This document shows positions 16,690 to 24,857 of a DNA stretch of 35,039 nt, in pieces (within the stretch, counting starts at the first letter, position 1; every line of letters begins with the position of its first letter). The translations under genes were made by a program, and so were the position numbers. The notes under the pieces are model-generated. The model was not told the DNA's origin, did no database searches, and saw nothing but the letters and a program-made list of their open reading frames with translations. Source of the stretch: Dehalococcoidia bacterium (GTDB lineage: Bacteria > Chloroflexota > Dehalococcoidia > Lucifugimonadales > Lucifugimonadaceae); the NCBI GenBank assembly GCA_028281895.1, contig JANQIZ010000232.1, positions 1 to 35,039 on the forward strand. Direction: 5' to 3'.

Positions 16690-17571
16690 GTCTACTCGCC
16701 CTGCGACAACAGATAGCTTCCGGACTAACTCCGGATCGCGATGATCGGGCGGGGTCGCAACAGCGTGTTCGAGCGAGGTATGGCAGCCGCTGGAACAGGG
16801 CGATGCTTGCGCAGCGATAGCAGGCACGGCAGCTTTGATGAGGTTTCTTGCCTGATCTGAATTCTGCCGCAGCACATCGAGCACGGAAGCCGTCGAGACC
16901 GCTTCATGCTCATCGTGCCAGCAGTCGTAGTCGGTCACCATAGCCACAGTTGCGTAGCAGAGCTCAGCCTCACGCGCGAGCTTTGCTTCGGGCATGTTGG
17001 TCATGCCTATGAGGTCGGCTCCCCATGACTGGTGCAGCTCAGACTCGGCGCGCGTCGAGAACTGCGGGCCTTCCATGACTACATAGGTTCCGCCGCGCTC
17101 GACGCGGATATCCGAAGCCCTGGCTGATTGCTCAAGTGAGTTGCCGATGCTTTCACAGACCGGATCAGCCATGCTGACGTGGGCGACGAAGCCAGGCCCG
17201 AAGAAGGTCTTCTCTCTAGCGAATGTGCGGTCTATGTACTGATCGACGATCACAAAGGTTCCGGGTTCGAGCTCTTCCCGAAGCGATCCGACTGCGCTAA
17301 ACGACACGATTCGGCTTGCACCTGCCCGCTTCATTGCCTCGATGTTTGCGCGGTAGTTGATATCGGTTGGGGATATCCTGTGACCGCGGCCATGGCGGGG
17401 CAAGAAGACGAGACGCTGCCCCTCCAGTTCACCTATCAACAGCTGGTCGGACGGCTTGCCGAAGTTGGTGTCAATCGTCACCCACTGCGCCGACTCGAAT
17501 CCGGGCAACTCGTACAGGCCGGTGCCGCCAATAATGCCGATTGCGTCGTCGTTCTGACTGTGGTCCGCCAT
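16672..17571 (-). CDS. mtnP: S-methyl-5'-thioadenosine phosphorylase
   Basis: A 299-residue purine nucleoside phosphorylase of the MTAP class, cleaving 5'-methylthioadenosine with phosphate into adenine and methylthioribose 1-phosphate in methionine salvage. GIIGGTGLYELPGF is the phosphate-binding start. Further motifs are LPRHGRGHRISPTDINYRANI, FSAVGSLREELEPGTFVIVDQYIDRT, GGTYVVMEGPQFSTRAES, GMTNMPEAKLAREAELCYATVAMVTDYDCW and a C-terminal helix. Length is slightly above the usual 260-290 because of a tail of about 25 residues. The start is ATG 17571 with AGGA 6 bases upstream. It could act on 5'-deoxyadenosine or inosine analogues, since specificity varies among homologs. Confidence 0.93.
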   Translation of the reverse strand: MADHSQNDDAIGIIGGTGLYELPGFESAQWVTIDTNFGKPSDQLLIGELEGQRLVFLPRHGRGHRISPTDINYRANIEAMKRAGASRIVSFSAVGSLREELEPGTFVIVDQYIDRTFAREKTFFGPGFVAHVSMADPVCESIGNSLEQSARASDIRVERGGTYVVMEGPQFSTRAESELHQSWGADLIGMTNMPEAKLAREAELCYATVAMVTDYDCWHDEHEAVSTASVLDVLRQNSDQARNLIKAAVPAIAAQASPCSSGCHTSLEHAVATPPDHRDPELVRKLSVVAGRVDGRSGW

Positions 17572-17652
17572 GATCGGTCCTCGCTAATATCCTGGTCCGC
17601 GTGCCAATGCAGTCGTGCGACGGCAGGGCGCCGATATCATTGCAGATGCAGT

Positions 17653-17741
17653 ACCGGGGTGGCGGAATGGTAGACGCAGCGGGCTTAAACCCCGCGGTCC
17701 CCCTAGGGGGCGTGTGGGTTCGAATCCCACCCTCGGTACCA
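17653..17741 (+). tRNA. tRNA-Leu (TAA)
   Basis: Acceptor ACCGGGG pairs with CCTCGGT (one G-T). The anticodon arm GCGGG-CTTAAAC-CCCGC shows anticodon TAA. The long variable arm GGTCCCCCTAGGGGGCG is class II. T arm GTGGG-TTCGAAT-CCCAC; discriminator A; CCA encoded. It is the second Leu tRNA of the window and lies singly, between mtnP and the aldo/keto reductase. Confidence 0.95.
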
Positions 17742-17759
17742 GCTTGCCGATGTTTCCGG

Positions 17760-18683
17760 CTAGCCGCGCTGTTCCCAGTTATCAGACAGACGATCGTAGC
17801 GCGCCTGTAGCTCATCAACAGCAGCAGATGCAATAGGCAGCGAGCTGTTCATCATCTCGATGTTCGATTCCAGGTGATGCGGTCTCTGCGTGCCGACGAT
17901 GGCCACATCCACAACATCGTTGGCCATCACGAAGCCCAGCGCGGTGAGTATGCGATCGGCAGGCTCATCGGGAAGCGGGCCATCTGCCTGCAGCGCCTGA
18001 CCGCGCCTGAAGTACTCCTCTGTGTATGACGGGATGTGCTCGTACGGCTTCGGATCTGCCTTGGCTCCCCAGACCGCATTGCCTATCGGACGCTTGATGA
18101 TCACGCCCATTCCCTGTTTCTCAGCAGCCGGCAGCAGGTTGTACCTGGCTTTCTGGTCCACGAGGTTGTAGGAGGTCTGGAGGGTGTCGAATATCCCGGA
18201 GTTGACCGCCCATTCGGCGTTTTCGTTGTCGCCGGAGTAGCCGATGAACCTGGTTTTGCCAGCATCCCTGGCACGCTGTAACGCTTCGATCACTTCGCCG
18301 CGCTCAAGAACCTCAACTGTGCACGAATGCAGTTGCAGCACATCGACGTGATCCGTCTTCATGCGCTCGAGAGAGCGGTCAATGCTGTTGGTGATGACTT
18401 CGGCTGTCCAGTCTTCTCCCTCGTTGCGAGGCAAGAAGTGGCCGGCCTTCGTCGCCAGGACAAACTCTGATCTTCGATGCGATACCGCAGCGCCAATCTG
18501 CTCTTCGCTCAGGTCGTAACAGGCCGCGGTGTCCAGGAAATTGATGCCGCGGTCCAGCGCTGTGTTCAGCACCTGGGTGGCCTGGTCTTCTTCAGCCTTT
18601 GACAGGTTGAATCCCGTCTCGGACAGGCCGATGCCGAGCCTGGAGATTTCAAGGCCGGTCTTTCCTAGTGTCGAAGTCTGCAT
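17760..18683 (-). CDS. Aldo/keto reductase
   Basis: A 307-residue NAD(P)H-dependent oxidoreductase of the aldo/keto reductase superfamily with the (beta/alpha)8 fold. TLGKTGLEISRLGIG is the usual N-terminus, INFLDTAACYDLSEEQIG has the catalytic Asp and Tyr, VLATKAGH the Lys and HVDVLQLHSC the His. YNLVDQKARYNLLPAAEKQGMGVIIKRPI is the cofactor strand region. The substrate is not predictable. ATG 18683 gives the standard start; the track start at 18695 adds MGAG. It is the last ordinary-looking gene before the phage-derived block. Confidence 0.9.
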   Translation of the reverse strand: MQTSTLGKTGLEISRLGIGLSETGFNLSKAEEDQATQVLNTALDRGINFLDTAACYDLSEEQIGAAVSHRRSEFVLATKAGHFLPRNEGEDWTAEVITNSIDRSLERMKTDHVDVLQLHSCTVEVLERGEVIEALQRARDAGKTRFIGYSGDNENAEWAVNSGIFDTLQTSYNLVDQKARYNLLPAAEKQGMGVIIKRPIGNAVWGAKADPKPYEHIPSYTEEYFRRGQALQADGPLPDEPADRILTALGFVMANDVVDVAIVGTQRPHHLESNIEMMNSSLPIASAAVDELQARYDRLSDNWEQRG

Positions 18684-18776
18684 TCCAGCGCCCATCCTCT
18701 GAGTCTGATCTGATCGAAGGTTTGGATTTGCGACCAGATGGTATCGGACGGTTTGGGCAACCGCGGCGCTGGACGG

Positions 18777-19142
18777 CTAGCGTCCTGGTGATTCGGCAGG
18801 GATGCGCATCGCCGATGCATAGACCTGGTTGACCTGTGCTGTGATCTGCTGCGTCCAGCGATCGAGCCTGCTGTTGAAAGCATCTTCCCGACGGGCTAAT
18901 TCGCGACTGAGATCGATATTGAGAGCATCCAGCCTTCGGTCGATCCGAGCCAATCTTTCAGTCATAGTCTCAGAGACCGCTTCGATGGCGGAGTCGAGCT
19001 GTTCGATTCGCTGCAGATACTCGTTTTGCTGCGAGAGTATCTCTTGCTCAATCCTGGCTACCCGCGAGCCCGTCTCCATCCAGGATTGGATTGCCTTCAG
19101 AAGCCAGGCCAATCCGCCTCGAAGGTAGAGCAGTAGATTCAA
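18777..19142 (-). CDS. Small coiled-coil protein of unknown function
   Basis: A 121-residue protein. Reading back from the track ORF, a TTG at 19142 has GGAGG 7 bases upstream and gives MNLLLYLRGGLAWLLKAIQSW, a short hydrophobic start, so the long N-terminal part of the track ORF is likely spurious. Residues about 25-95 are a heptad-rich helix with many Arg, Glu and Leu (IEQLDSAIEAVSETMTERL, RRLDALNIDLSRELARRE), very likely a coiled coil. The end is VYASAMRIPAESPGR. I do not recognise the family. A membrane-linked coiled coil near phage genes could be an accessory phage protein, but that is inference. Confidence 0.5.
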   Translation of the reverse strand: MNLLLYLRGGLAWLLKAIQSWMETGSRVARIEQEILSQQNEYLQRIEQLDSAIEAVSETMTERLARIDRRLDALNIDLSRELARREDAFNSRLDRWTQQITAQVNQVYASAMRIPAESPGR

Positions 19143-19266
19143 TTGCCGGCCTCCTGTTGCTGTGTATCTGTTCTTTATCTGATGAAGCCGGTCATGGAAC
19201 AACACCCGCGTCAGTCGAGAACTGAGCCATGCGTGTTTTGCCACGCCAGAGTGTCGGAAAAACTGC

Positions 19267-19752
19267 ATGGGCAGCGCATGGATACAGAATGACACTACCT
19301 GCATGGCGAGCCATGACGATCTGAACGATTTCGGCGACGACCAGGCATCGAAGCAGGCACAGCAGCCGCTCGTGTCTGACTGGTTCGATGCTGATGCCAT
19401 GCGCTTTGTCGACGTTCCTCCCGGCATCGCTGGCGAGAGAGTGACAGCGGACGGTAATCCGATAGCGGATAGCCCTCCATACCCGTTGTCGGATTCCGCA
19501 TCCGTGTATGGCACAGCGCCCGGCTACATCTTCTGCGGTGATGATGGCGACTCGCTCTGGTTCTGGCCTGAGGCCGAAGAGCTGGCATTCAGGTTTGACA
19601 TTGATGCGGCGATGTCACTGAGGCAAGCGCTGCCGGTCGAAGTGGTCCGACTCCTCACCCAGGGCGCGCTGATCTACTGCAACGTCACACGCGCCTCTAG
19701 CCACGAAGGCCTTCAGGTCAGCTTTCCCGGCTCTTCATCCGCGGCGGCCTGA
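19267..19752 (+). CDS. Acidic hypothetical protein
   Basis: Up to 161 residues, strongly acidic, rich in Asp and Ala (DDLNDFGDDQASKQ). No domain is recognised. A short aromatic stretch DSLWFWPEAEELAFRFDID and a hydrophobic VEVVRLLTQGALIYCNV suggest a folded C-terminal half. The start is uncertain: ATG 19267 or ATG 19303, neither with a good RBS. It is followed after 73 bases by the next small gene on the same strand. It belongs to the left arm of the phage-derived block, perhaps an early or regulatory gene. Confidence 0.5.
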   Translation: MGSAWIQNDTTCMASHDDLNDFGDDQASKQAQQPLVSDWFDADAMRFVDVPPGIAGERVTADGNPIADSPPYPLSDSASVYGTAPGYIFCGDDGDSLWFWPEAEELAFRFDIDAAMSLRQALPVEVVRLLTQGALIYCNVTRASSHEGLQVSFPGSSSAAA

Positions 19753-19795
19753 GCCTCGCATTCTGCTCGAATAGCATCGCCATCGATCTGCTGAT

Positions 19796-19826
19796 AGAAT
19801 AGAACATATGTGCTAATATTCTGGCG
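19796..19826 (+). promoter_or_regulatory. Candidate leaderless promoter with nested inverted repeat
   Basis: TAATAT (19814-19819) resembles a -10 element and ends six bases before the GTG start at 19826, so transcription would begin at or next to the start codon. No Shine-Dalgarno sequence precedes the GTG. AGAATA (19796-19801) and TATTCT (19817-19822) form a 6-bp inverted repeat around it, enclosing GAACATATGTGC, one base from the Gram-positive-type LexA core GAAC-N4-GTTC. Regulation by a repressor is possible but not shown. Confidence 0.35.
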
Positions 19827-20152
19827 TGGAACGGGTGGAGGTGAAGTGGGTGAGGTCTGCAGGCACAGTCGCGCTGGAAGAGGACGTGGAGCAGTTCATC
19901 GTATGGCTGTTCTCGACGATTGGTGGTGGTGTGGCCGTTGAACTGCCGGAAGAGGTCATTGTCCGAGCACTGAGAGGCCGCTTTCCGGCTTCCAGGATCT
20001 TCGAAGGCCTCAGCAGGCTGAAATCGCGGGGCGCGGCTGTGTCTGTCGACCGGCATATCGATGGAGTCAGCAGGAAATGCTGGCGCGTCAGCGCTGATTC
20101 CTGGAGGCGCATGGTTATGACCGTTCCTGGACAGGGATCTGACGAATGGTAA
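19826..20152 (+). CDS. Hypothetical protein, possible winged-helix fold
   Basis: A 108-residue protein starting with GTG. VEQFIVWLFSTIGGGVAVELPEEVIVRALRGRF and RIFEGLSRLKSRGAAVSVDRHIDG have the helix/strand rhythm of a small winged-helix domain, with a wing-like GVSRKCWRVS near the end. That reading is tentative, as no family match is recognised. It lacks an RBS and probably uses the leaderless-type promoter directly upstream. Its last codons overlap the ATG of the next gene by seven bases (ATGGTAA), a translational coupling arrangement. Likely a small DNA-binding regulator of the phage-derived block. Confidence 0.55.
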   Translation: MERVEVKWVRSAGTVALEEDVEQFIVWLFSTIGGGVAVELPEEVIVRALRGRFPASRIFEGLSRLKSRGAAVSVDRHIDGVSRKCWRVSADSWRRMVMTVPGQGSDEW

Positions 20153-20535
20153 AGCCTGGTCCAGCAGGGCAGACAGCTATCAGATTGATCATCTGCAACG
20201 CTTGCTCGACGGATGATCCGTTCCTGTGCCCTGTTCGCTTTCGACGCACCTATATGCGGATGCATCTTGAGAAGTCGCACGGGGTCGATCTTCGCTCAGC
20301 GAAACTCGTCCGATCGATCCGAGAGTCCCGATCGATCGTGGCGGAGTGGGTTACAGCAGATGAGCCGGATCAGGCCAGGGTGCTACTCACAGAGTTCGAT
20401 GTAGACATGCCAGCGGCGTTGAGTTCTATCGAGTCTTCCACTGGATCAGCGCCGGAGTCGAGCGAGAATCAGTGGACGCGAGAAACGCTGAGTAGTCTGT
20501 ACAGTGTCCGTGAAGGAGACGGAGCCACCTTCTAA
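20146..20535 (+). CDS. Small protein with C2H2-like zinc finger
   Basis: A 129-residue protein. Residues 15-45 hold C-x2-C (IICNACSTDD), and about 20 residues later the helix RRTYMRMHLEKSHGVDL with H-x4-H, an arrangement like a classical C2H2 zinc finger. The remainder is acidic and low in structure (SSIESSTGSAPESSEN). Such fingers in bacteria are uncommon but known in phage and Ros-type DNA-binding proteins, so a DNA-binding or nucleic-acid-handling role is possible. It overlaps the preceding gene by seven bases, and its stop overlaps that of the convergent gene at 20532. Confidence 0.6.
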   Translation: MVKPGPAGQTAIRLIICNACSTDDPFLCPVRFRRTYMRMHLEKSHGVDLRSAKLVRSIRESRSIVAEWVTADEPDQARVLLTEFDVDMPAALSSIESSTGSAPESSENQWTRETLSSLYSVREGDGATF

Positions 20536-20954
20536 GCCTTTGCCGAGGCGCGAGATCTCCGAGGCTTTCTGAGTTTCCCTTTGGAATCCGATTTTGGCGA
20601 CCCTACCTCGCCTTTTCTGCACCAGCGGCAGCCCGCAACCCGCGGACTCTCAGTCACCGAACTGTCCTTCCTGGATATCTGAACATCCACGAACTCCCGT
20701 CGCATGCACTCTGCGCCTGGCTGCCACGGGAACATCCCATGAAACGCCTTGCGGGCCAGATACGATGCCTCGCCGTCATCGAGCGCATCCGGATTGCTCA
20801 CTCGTGCTCGCAGCACAACATCACCCGGCGCTTTGTCTCCGGTGCTGTGATGCGCGTAGAGCGGAATCGAGTGATCCTCGAAGCCGGTGAGCTCAGCGAT
20901 GCCGAATCCCTGTGCCTCCAGGACACGTTGATTTTCATCTCTGAGGAGTTGCAT
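20532..20954 (-). CDS. Hypothetical phage-block protein downstream of the capsid gene
   Basis: A 140-residue protein. The start is ATG 20954, not the track 21092, because AAGGAG lies 6 bases upstream and the product begins MQLLRDENQRVLEAQGFG. A compact alpha/beta core (GFEDHSIPLYAHHSTGDKAPGDVVLRARVS) is followed by FVDVQISRKDSS, a CRWC motif and a highly basic tail (KGKLRKPRRSRASAKA). No family is recognised. It lies 79 bases after the capsid gene on the same strand, so it is probably a late gene, for example a head-completion or DNA-binding virion protein (inference). Confidence 0.55.
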   Translation of the reverse strand: MQLLRDENQRVLEAQGFGIAELTGFEDHSIPLYAHHSTGDKAPGDVVLRARVSNPDALDDGEASYLARKAFHGMFPWQPGAECMRREFVDVQISRKDSSVTESPRVAGCRWCRKGEVGSPKSDSKGKLRKPRRSRASAKA

Positions 20955-21033
20955 TTGCGTCTCCTTCGAATAGAGCGGCGGCCCATGGAAGGACCGCCGC
21001 TCCCGCGTTGCCGCAGGTTGAATCCGTGTCTGG

Positions 21034-21939
21034 CTATGCAGCGTCAGACGGAGCCGTCGCGTCGTAGAGCAGGGGCGCTCCGTGCGTGTCATCCAGCTCG
21101 AACACGCCGTAGTCGGAAGTGAACACCACCTCGGTTGCCCTCAGCGATGCGTCTCGCTCCCGCTCGGTGCGCCAGTCAACGCTTGTCAGGCCGATCAGAG
21201 CGTCTCTCTGAGCGATCACACCGGTCGCGTCACCAGACGAATCGACGAACAGGTTCTTCGATTCGAACAGATCAACGCCATTGAATGCGATCCCCGTGAA
21301 GAATCGCTTCAGGAGCTGTTCTTCCTGCCGGTCGTTGATGCGCTGATTGGCGCCGGAGCCGATCGCCGTCGCTGACTTCACGACATCGAACACGGCATGC
21401 GGATGCTGCACGGCATAGTCAGGATCGAACGGCTCCGAACCGTCCGAGTCTGTTGACGATGCGCCTCCGCCCAGCGCCTTCGCGATAGTCGCTGCGAAGT
21501 TGGAGAGCGAGAATGTCGCTCCTGCCGCTCCGAATGCGACTCCCCCGTTGAGACCGGGGTACAGAGCCTGCACGTCCTGGTCCTGCTTGCGCGCAGCGGC
21601 GTCACCAAACTGCCTGCCGATCATTCGGAACACATCGGTCGTTCCGTGCTGCCTCGCAAGCTTGTCCGTGATGACGATCTTCGCTCCGCGCTCAGTCGCC
21701 GTCAGATCGACAAGCGACATGTTGATCGACTGCTCAGTGCTGATCGTTGTGCCATCAACAAGGTCGGCAATCGTGAACTGTCCAACCTTCGGCACCCGAA
21801 CCGTCGACGCGCCCTTCGGCAGCCTGACCTTGTCGATCAGCTGCCAGGATGGCGAATTTGCTTCCTGGGTGTAGCGCGCCTCACGAATGATCGTGTTCTG
21901 CGCCTGCTCCAGGTTTCCAGTAGTGGCCGTCTCGACCAT
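21034..21939 (-). CDS. Probable phage major capsid protein
   Basis: A 301-residue protein. It begins MVETATTGNLEQAQNTIIREARYTQEANSPSWQLIDKVRLPKG, then GQFTIADLVDGTTISTEQSINMSLVDLTATERGAKIVITDKLARQ. The order of an N-terminal arm, an E-loop-like strand pair, an alpha-rich middle (IGRQFGDAAARKQDQDV) and a terminal P-domain strand (VVFTSDYGVFELDDTHGAPLLYD) is that of an HK97-type coat protein as found in several phage and gene-transfer-agent lineages. A scaffold-like gene directly upstream supports the call. No protease domain is fused. Alternative: another abundant virion protein, but length and position fit best with the major capsid. Confidence 0.7.
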   Translation of the reverse strand: MVETATTGNLEQAQNTIIREARYTQEANSPSWQLIDKVRLPKGASTVRVPKVGQFTIADLVDGTTISTEQSINMSLVDLTATERGAKIVITDKLARQHGTTDVFRMIGRQFGDAAARKQDQDVQALYPGLNGGVAFGAAGATFSLSNFAATIAKALGGGASSTDSDGSEPFDPDYAVQHPHAVFDVVKSATAIGSGANQRINDRQEEQLLKRFFTGIAFNGVDLFESKNLFVDSSGDATGVIAQRDALIGLTSVDWRTERERDASLRATEVVFTSDYGVFELDDTHGAPLLYDATAPSDAA

Positions 21940-21941
21940 GG

Positions 21942-22823
21942 CTACCTCACTTCACCTGTCTTCATGTAACGCAGGTCGGCCTCAGTCCACTCCCACGAAG
22001 GCTTCTCCCTGATTCGCTGGAGCCGCCTCTGCGGTGTCTCAGGCTGAGGACCTGCGCTGTATCCATTTTCGAGTTCGGTCTGAGGAGTCTCTGCCGGGAC
22101 ACGATCTCTGGCAGTGCCACTGCTGGCCTTTCCTAGCCTTCGCGCCAGGTTCTGCATCGCACGTGGTGTGGACGCAGAAGCCAGCGCTTCAAAGTCTTCA
22201 GGAGCAACCGAGTGTTCGCGGGCGAGCGACTGCGCAACGATGTAGCGGGCCTGAAGCTCCTGCTGCTGCACCGCATGCGTTCTCTCAGCCTCGGAGCGCT
22301 TGAGTTGCTGTTGTGTCGCCAGTGTCTGCCTGACCAGTGCGGCGTTCCGAGGCGATCTCACCGTTTGCGAAGCCGCGTCTGGTCCGACCTCCGCCGCCAG
22401 TTCACGCTCCTGAGTCCGGAGCGTCGCCTCTACTGCGGCATCGAGGTCATACCGTTCCAGTTGCTTGCTCGCGGCCGCCTCTGATCGACGCGCCTGTTCG
22501 ATCTGTTTCGCCCATGCCGCCTGCATCTTTGACACCTCGGCCTGCGAGTAGCTGCGAGGCTCAGGCTGTGCTGGCTCGCGCTTGCTCGCATCTTCGATAG
22601 CATCCGAGTCAGCGAGAGGCCTTTCGATCTCACTTGCATCGTGCTCTGGCTCGCGAGATTGAGTGTCGTCTTCTGGAGCTTCATCCAGGGTTGGCGACAG
22701 GAGCTCACGCTCACGTTCCAACTGCTCAGGCGAAGTTCCATCGATGATCTCGAACTCAAGCTCGGACGCAGAATCCGGATTGCTCTGTTGATCGAAAGAT
22801 TCAGCAGGTGACTCAGATACCAA
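21942..22823 (-). CDS. Scaffold-like protein upstream of the capsid gene
   Basis: A 293-residue, highly charged and Glu/Gln-rich protein beginning with TTG at 22823 (GGAGG upstream). Residues 1-95 are acidic and disordered; about 95-215 are long helices (VSKMQAAWAKQIEQARRSEAAASKQL, KRSEAERTHAVQQQELQARY) and the C-terminal 75 are Pro/Arg-rich, ending SWEWTEADLRYMKTGEVR. This pattern of a disordered acidic start, a coiled-coil centre and a basic end is typical of phage scaffolding proteins, which shape the procapsid and leave. Only two bases separate its stop from the capsid ATG, so they are co-translated. No sequence family is claimed. Confidence 0.6.
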   Translation of the reverse strand: MVSESPAESFDQQSNPDSASELEFEIIDGTSPEQLERERELLSPTLDEAPEDDTQSREPEHDASEIERPLADSDAIEDASKREPAQPEPRSYSQAEVSKMQAAWAKQIEQARRSEAAASKQLERYDLDAAVEATLRTQERELAAEVGPDAASQTVRSPRNAALVRQTLATQQQLKRSEAERTHAVQQQELQARYIVAQSLAREHSVAPEDFEALASASTPRAMQNLARRLGKASSGTARDRVPAETPQTELENGYSAGPQPETPQRRLQRIREKPSWEWTEADLRYMKTGEVR

Positions 22824-22945
22824 CTCCCACCTCCACAGATGCAGTCACGACTTGAGGCAGATCGCCTCAGACATGTTCCGAGTCTATGAATCTCAATGGG
22901 CGCGTTGAAGCAGCCTGTCAGGCAGAGGTTCTTACGCGCTGGATG

Positions 22946-22959
22946 CCTAGCGCGCTAGG
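22946..22959. repeat. 14-bp perfect palindrome at the sulfatase 3' end
   Basis: CCTAGCGCGCTAGG is perfectly self-complementary and overlaps the sulfatase stop region on the minus strand. It is too short and without a T run to be called a terminator, and could equally be chance in GC-rich sequence. Recorded as a candidate boundary or binding site. Confidence 0.3.
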
Positions 22960-24668
22960 CCGCGTCTTGGGCCAAGCCGCGCTGCGATCACAGGCCCGCC
23001 ATGATTGTGACGCGAGTAGGTGTTCAATGCCGGCCGCGGGTTGAACGGCGCCGTCGCCCAGTCTTCAACTTCGCATCGCTCAGCCCACTCGTTGTAGTAG
23101 CGAAGCATGCCGTCCGCGCGGTCCCTGTCACCGTTGATGAGATCATTGGATTCGACTCGATCTTCAGGGATGTTGTACAGCTCCCAGACGGCGCGAGAGT
23201 TCGGATCACCCGGATCGGCGATCTCGCTGACTAGCTTCCAATCGCCCATTCGCACAGCGCGGTTGCCCTCATGCTCCCAGGCGATCGGCTTATCCCGTTC
23301 CCACTCATGCCCGCTGAGCACGCTGGCAAAAGATTCGCCTTCGAGCGGCTTGATGTCGTGGCCATTGAACGTTGACGGATAGCTTGCACCGGCAAGATCG
23401 AGCAAAGTCGCGTTGATGTCTGTGATGTGCGCCGGATTGTTGAAGATCGACCCGCCTGAGTTCGTGCCATTCGGGTAGTGCATGATGAAAGGCGTCGAGA
23501 TACCGCCTTCGTAGGTGTAGTGCTTGAACAGCCGGAACGGCGTGTTGTTCACATTGGCCCAGGCGATATCGACGCTGGCGAAGGTATCGGGCGGACCAGG
23601 CTCGATATCGGGCGAGTTGCCAGTTCGGACTACGCGGCCATCGACCGTTGGATAGTTGTAGCGCTCTGGATCTGGCACCGTCGTGTCTTCGGCAAGGAAC
23701 TCTGCGCATCCCCCATTATCTGCGAGGAACACGATCACCGTGTTCTCGAACTCTCCGCTTGCCTTCAGTTTCTCAATCAGCCTGCCGATGCCGCGGTCAA
23801 CCTGCTCCACCTGGGCGGCATAGACCGCCATCTGAACATCCCGCCACTCCTTCTCCTGCTCGTCATCCCAGGGTCGGACTGCAGGCTCCCGTGGCGACAG
23901 CTCCCATCTGGGATCGACGACTCCCAGCCCGCGCTGTGACTCGTGGCGATTCATTCGCGTCTCGTCCCAGCCCTTGAGGTACTTCCCGCGATACCGCTCT
24001 ATATCGTCAGGCCACGCGTGCAGAGGCCAGTGAGGCGCGGTGAAGGCCATGTACAGGAAGAACGGCTCGTCTCTGTGGACAGCATCGTCGACAAACTGAA
24101 CAGCTTTACTGGAGATGACGTCTGTGAAGTGATAGTCCGTTGTCTCAACGCTGATCTGAGTGTCATCGTCCATCAGCATGTTCGGGTTGTAGTAGCTGCC
24201 GCCACCGGAGAGGATTCCATAGAAGCGGTCGAAGCCTCGGCCGCGCGGAGATGGATAGCCGGGCATGTTCGGGTGCCATCCGGGCGGCAGGCTCACCTGA
24301 TCGCCTGCGACGTGCCATTTGCCAGCCATCAGCGTCCGGTATCCGGAGCTCTTCAAGACCTCCGCAATCGTTACGCAGTTGTCGTTCAGGTAGCCCTGGT
24401 ATGCAGGGAGGCCCATGTTGTTGACCATGTGGCCAATACCAGCCTGGTGCGGATTGAGCCCTGTGAGAAGCGATGCGCGCGAGGGGCAGCAGCGCGCGGA
24501 GTTGTACATCTGCGTGAAGCGAATGCCACTTGCCGCCAGGCTATCGAGGTTTGGCGTGCTGATCTCTGACCCGTAGCAGCCAAGGTCCGACCAGCCAAGG
24601 TCGTCGGCCATGATGAGAACGATGTTGGGCCTTGTGCCGGATTCGGAATCTGCGCGCCTGTTGGTCAT
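22947..24668 (-). CDS. Arylsulfatase-type sulfatase
   Basis: A 573-residue sulfatase, the usual family length. PNIVLIMADDLGWSDLGCYG carries the two N-terminal Asp metal ligands. CCPSRASLLTGLNPH carries C-x-P-S-R, where the Cys is converted to formylglycine by an FGE-type enzyme. LMAGKWH has the conserved Lys-His, and FLADNGG, at about residue 255, the later metal-binding Asp-Asn. A SUMF/FGE-type activator would be needed and is not in the window. No signal peptide is visible at the listed start, although many sulfatases are exported. The substrate is probably a sulfated polysaccharide or aryl sulfate. It is cargo-like inside a phage-derived block, between the scaffold gene and the divergent terminase. 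Confidence 0.9.
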   Translation of the reverse strand: MTNRRADSESGTRPNIVLIMADDLGWSDLGCYGSEISTPNLDSLAASGIRFTQMYNSARCCPSRASLLTGLNPHQAGIGHMVNNMGLPAYQGYLNDNCVTIAEVLKSSGYRTLMAGKWHVAGDQVSLPPGWHPNMPGYPSPRGRGFDRFYGILSGGGSYYNPNMLMDDDTQISVETTDYHFTDVISSKAVQFVDDAVHRDEPFFLYMAFTAPHWPLHAWPDDIERYRGKYLKGWDETRMNRHESQRGLGVVDPRWELSPREPAVRPWDDEQEKEWRDVQMAVYAAQVEQVDRGIGRLIEKLKASGEFENTVIVFLADNGGCAEFLAEDTTVPDPERYNYPTVDGRVVRTGNSPDIEPGPPDTFASVDIAWANVNNTPFRLFKHYTYEGGISTPFIMHYPNGTNSGGSIFNNPAHITDINATLLDLAGASYPSTFNGHDIKPLEGESFASVLSGHEWERDKPIAWEHEGNRAVRMGDWKLVSEIADPGDPNSRAVWELYNIPEDRVESNDLINGDRDRADGMLRYYNEWAERCEVEDWATAPFNPRPALNTYSRHNHGGPVIAARLGPRRGLAR

Positions 24669-24857
24669 GTATCACCGGTGATGAAGAGTGGTTATCGAAC
24701 GTTGAGGAGACGATCGCCATCTTAGCCATTTCCAGAATGGTCGTGGCGCTGGTCGAACTGCTGACTCGCGGGATGATCAACATCGCGCACGGACATAGCC
24801 TGATACTCGGAGAAAGGGCCCGTGCAACTATTCCGCCTATGCTCATTTGCCTGAACG

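Noticed and set aside
17653-18776. Prophage attachment site at tRNA-Leu(UAA)
   Set aside because: No second copy of the tRNA 3' end was found near the right border at 31.7-33 kb, no integrase is present, and an ordinary aldo/keto reductase gene lies between the tRNA and the phage block.
18829-19128. Plus-strand ORF opposite the coiled-coil gene
   Set aside because: It is Ser/Arg/Leu-rich, the shadow of a helical gene on the other strand, and has no RBS.
19143-19514. N-terminal extension of the coiled-coil ORF to 19514
   Set aside because: Translation over 19143-19514 is unstructured and opposes another ORF; TTG 19142 has a proper GGAGG spacing.
23943-24569. 208-residue plus-strand ORF inside the sulfatase
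   Set aside because: The sulfatase frame has all family motifs over the same bases; the opposite frame is a long shadow in GC-rich sequence.
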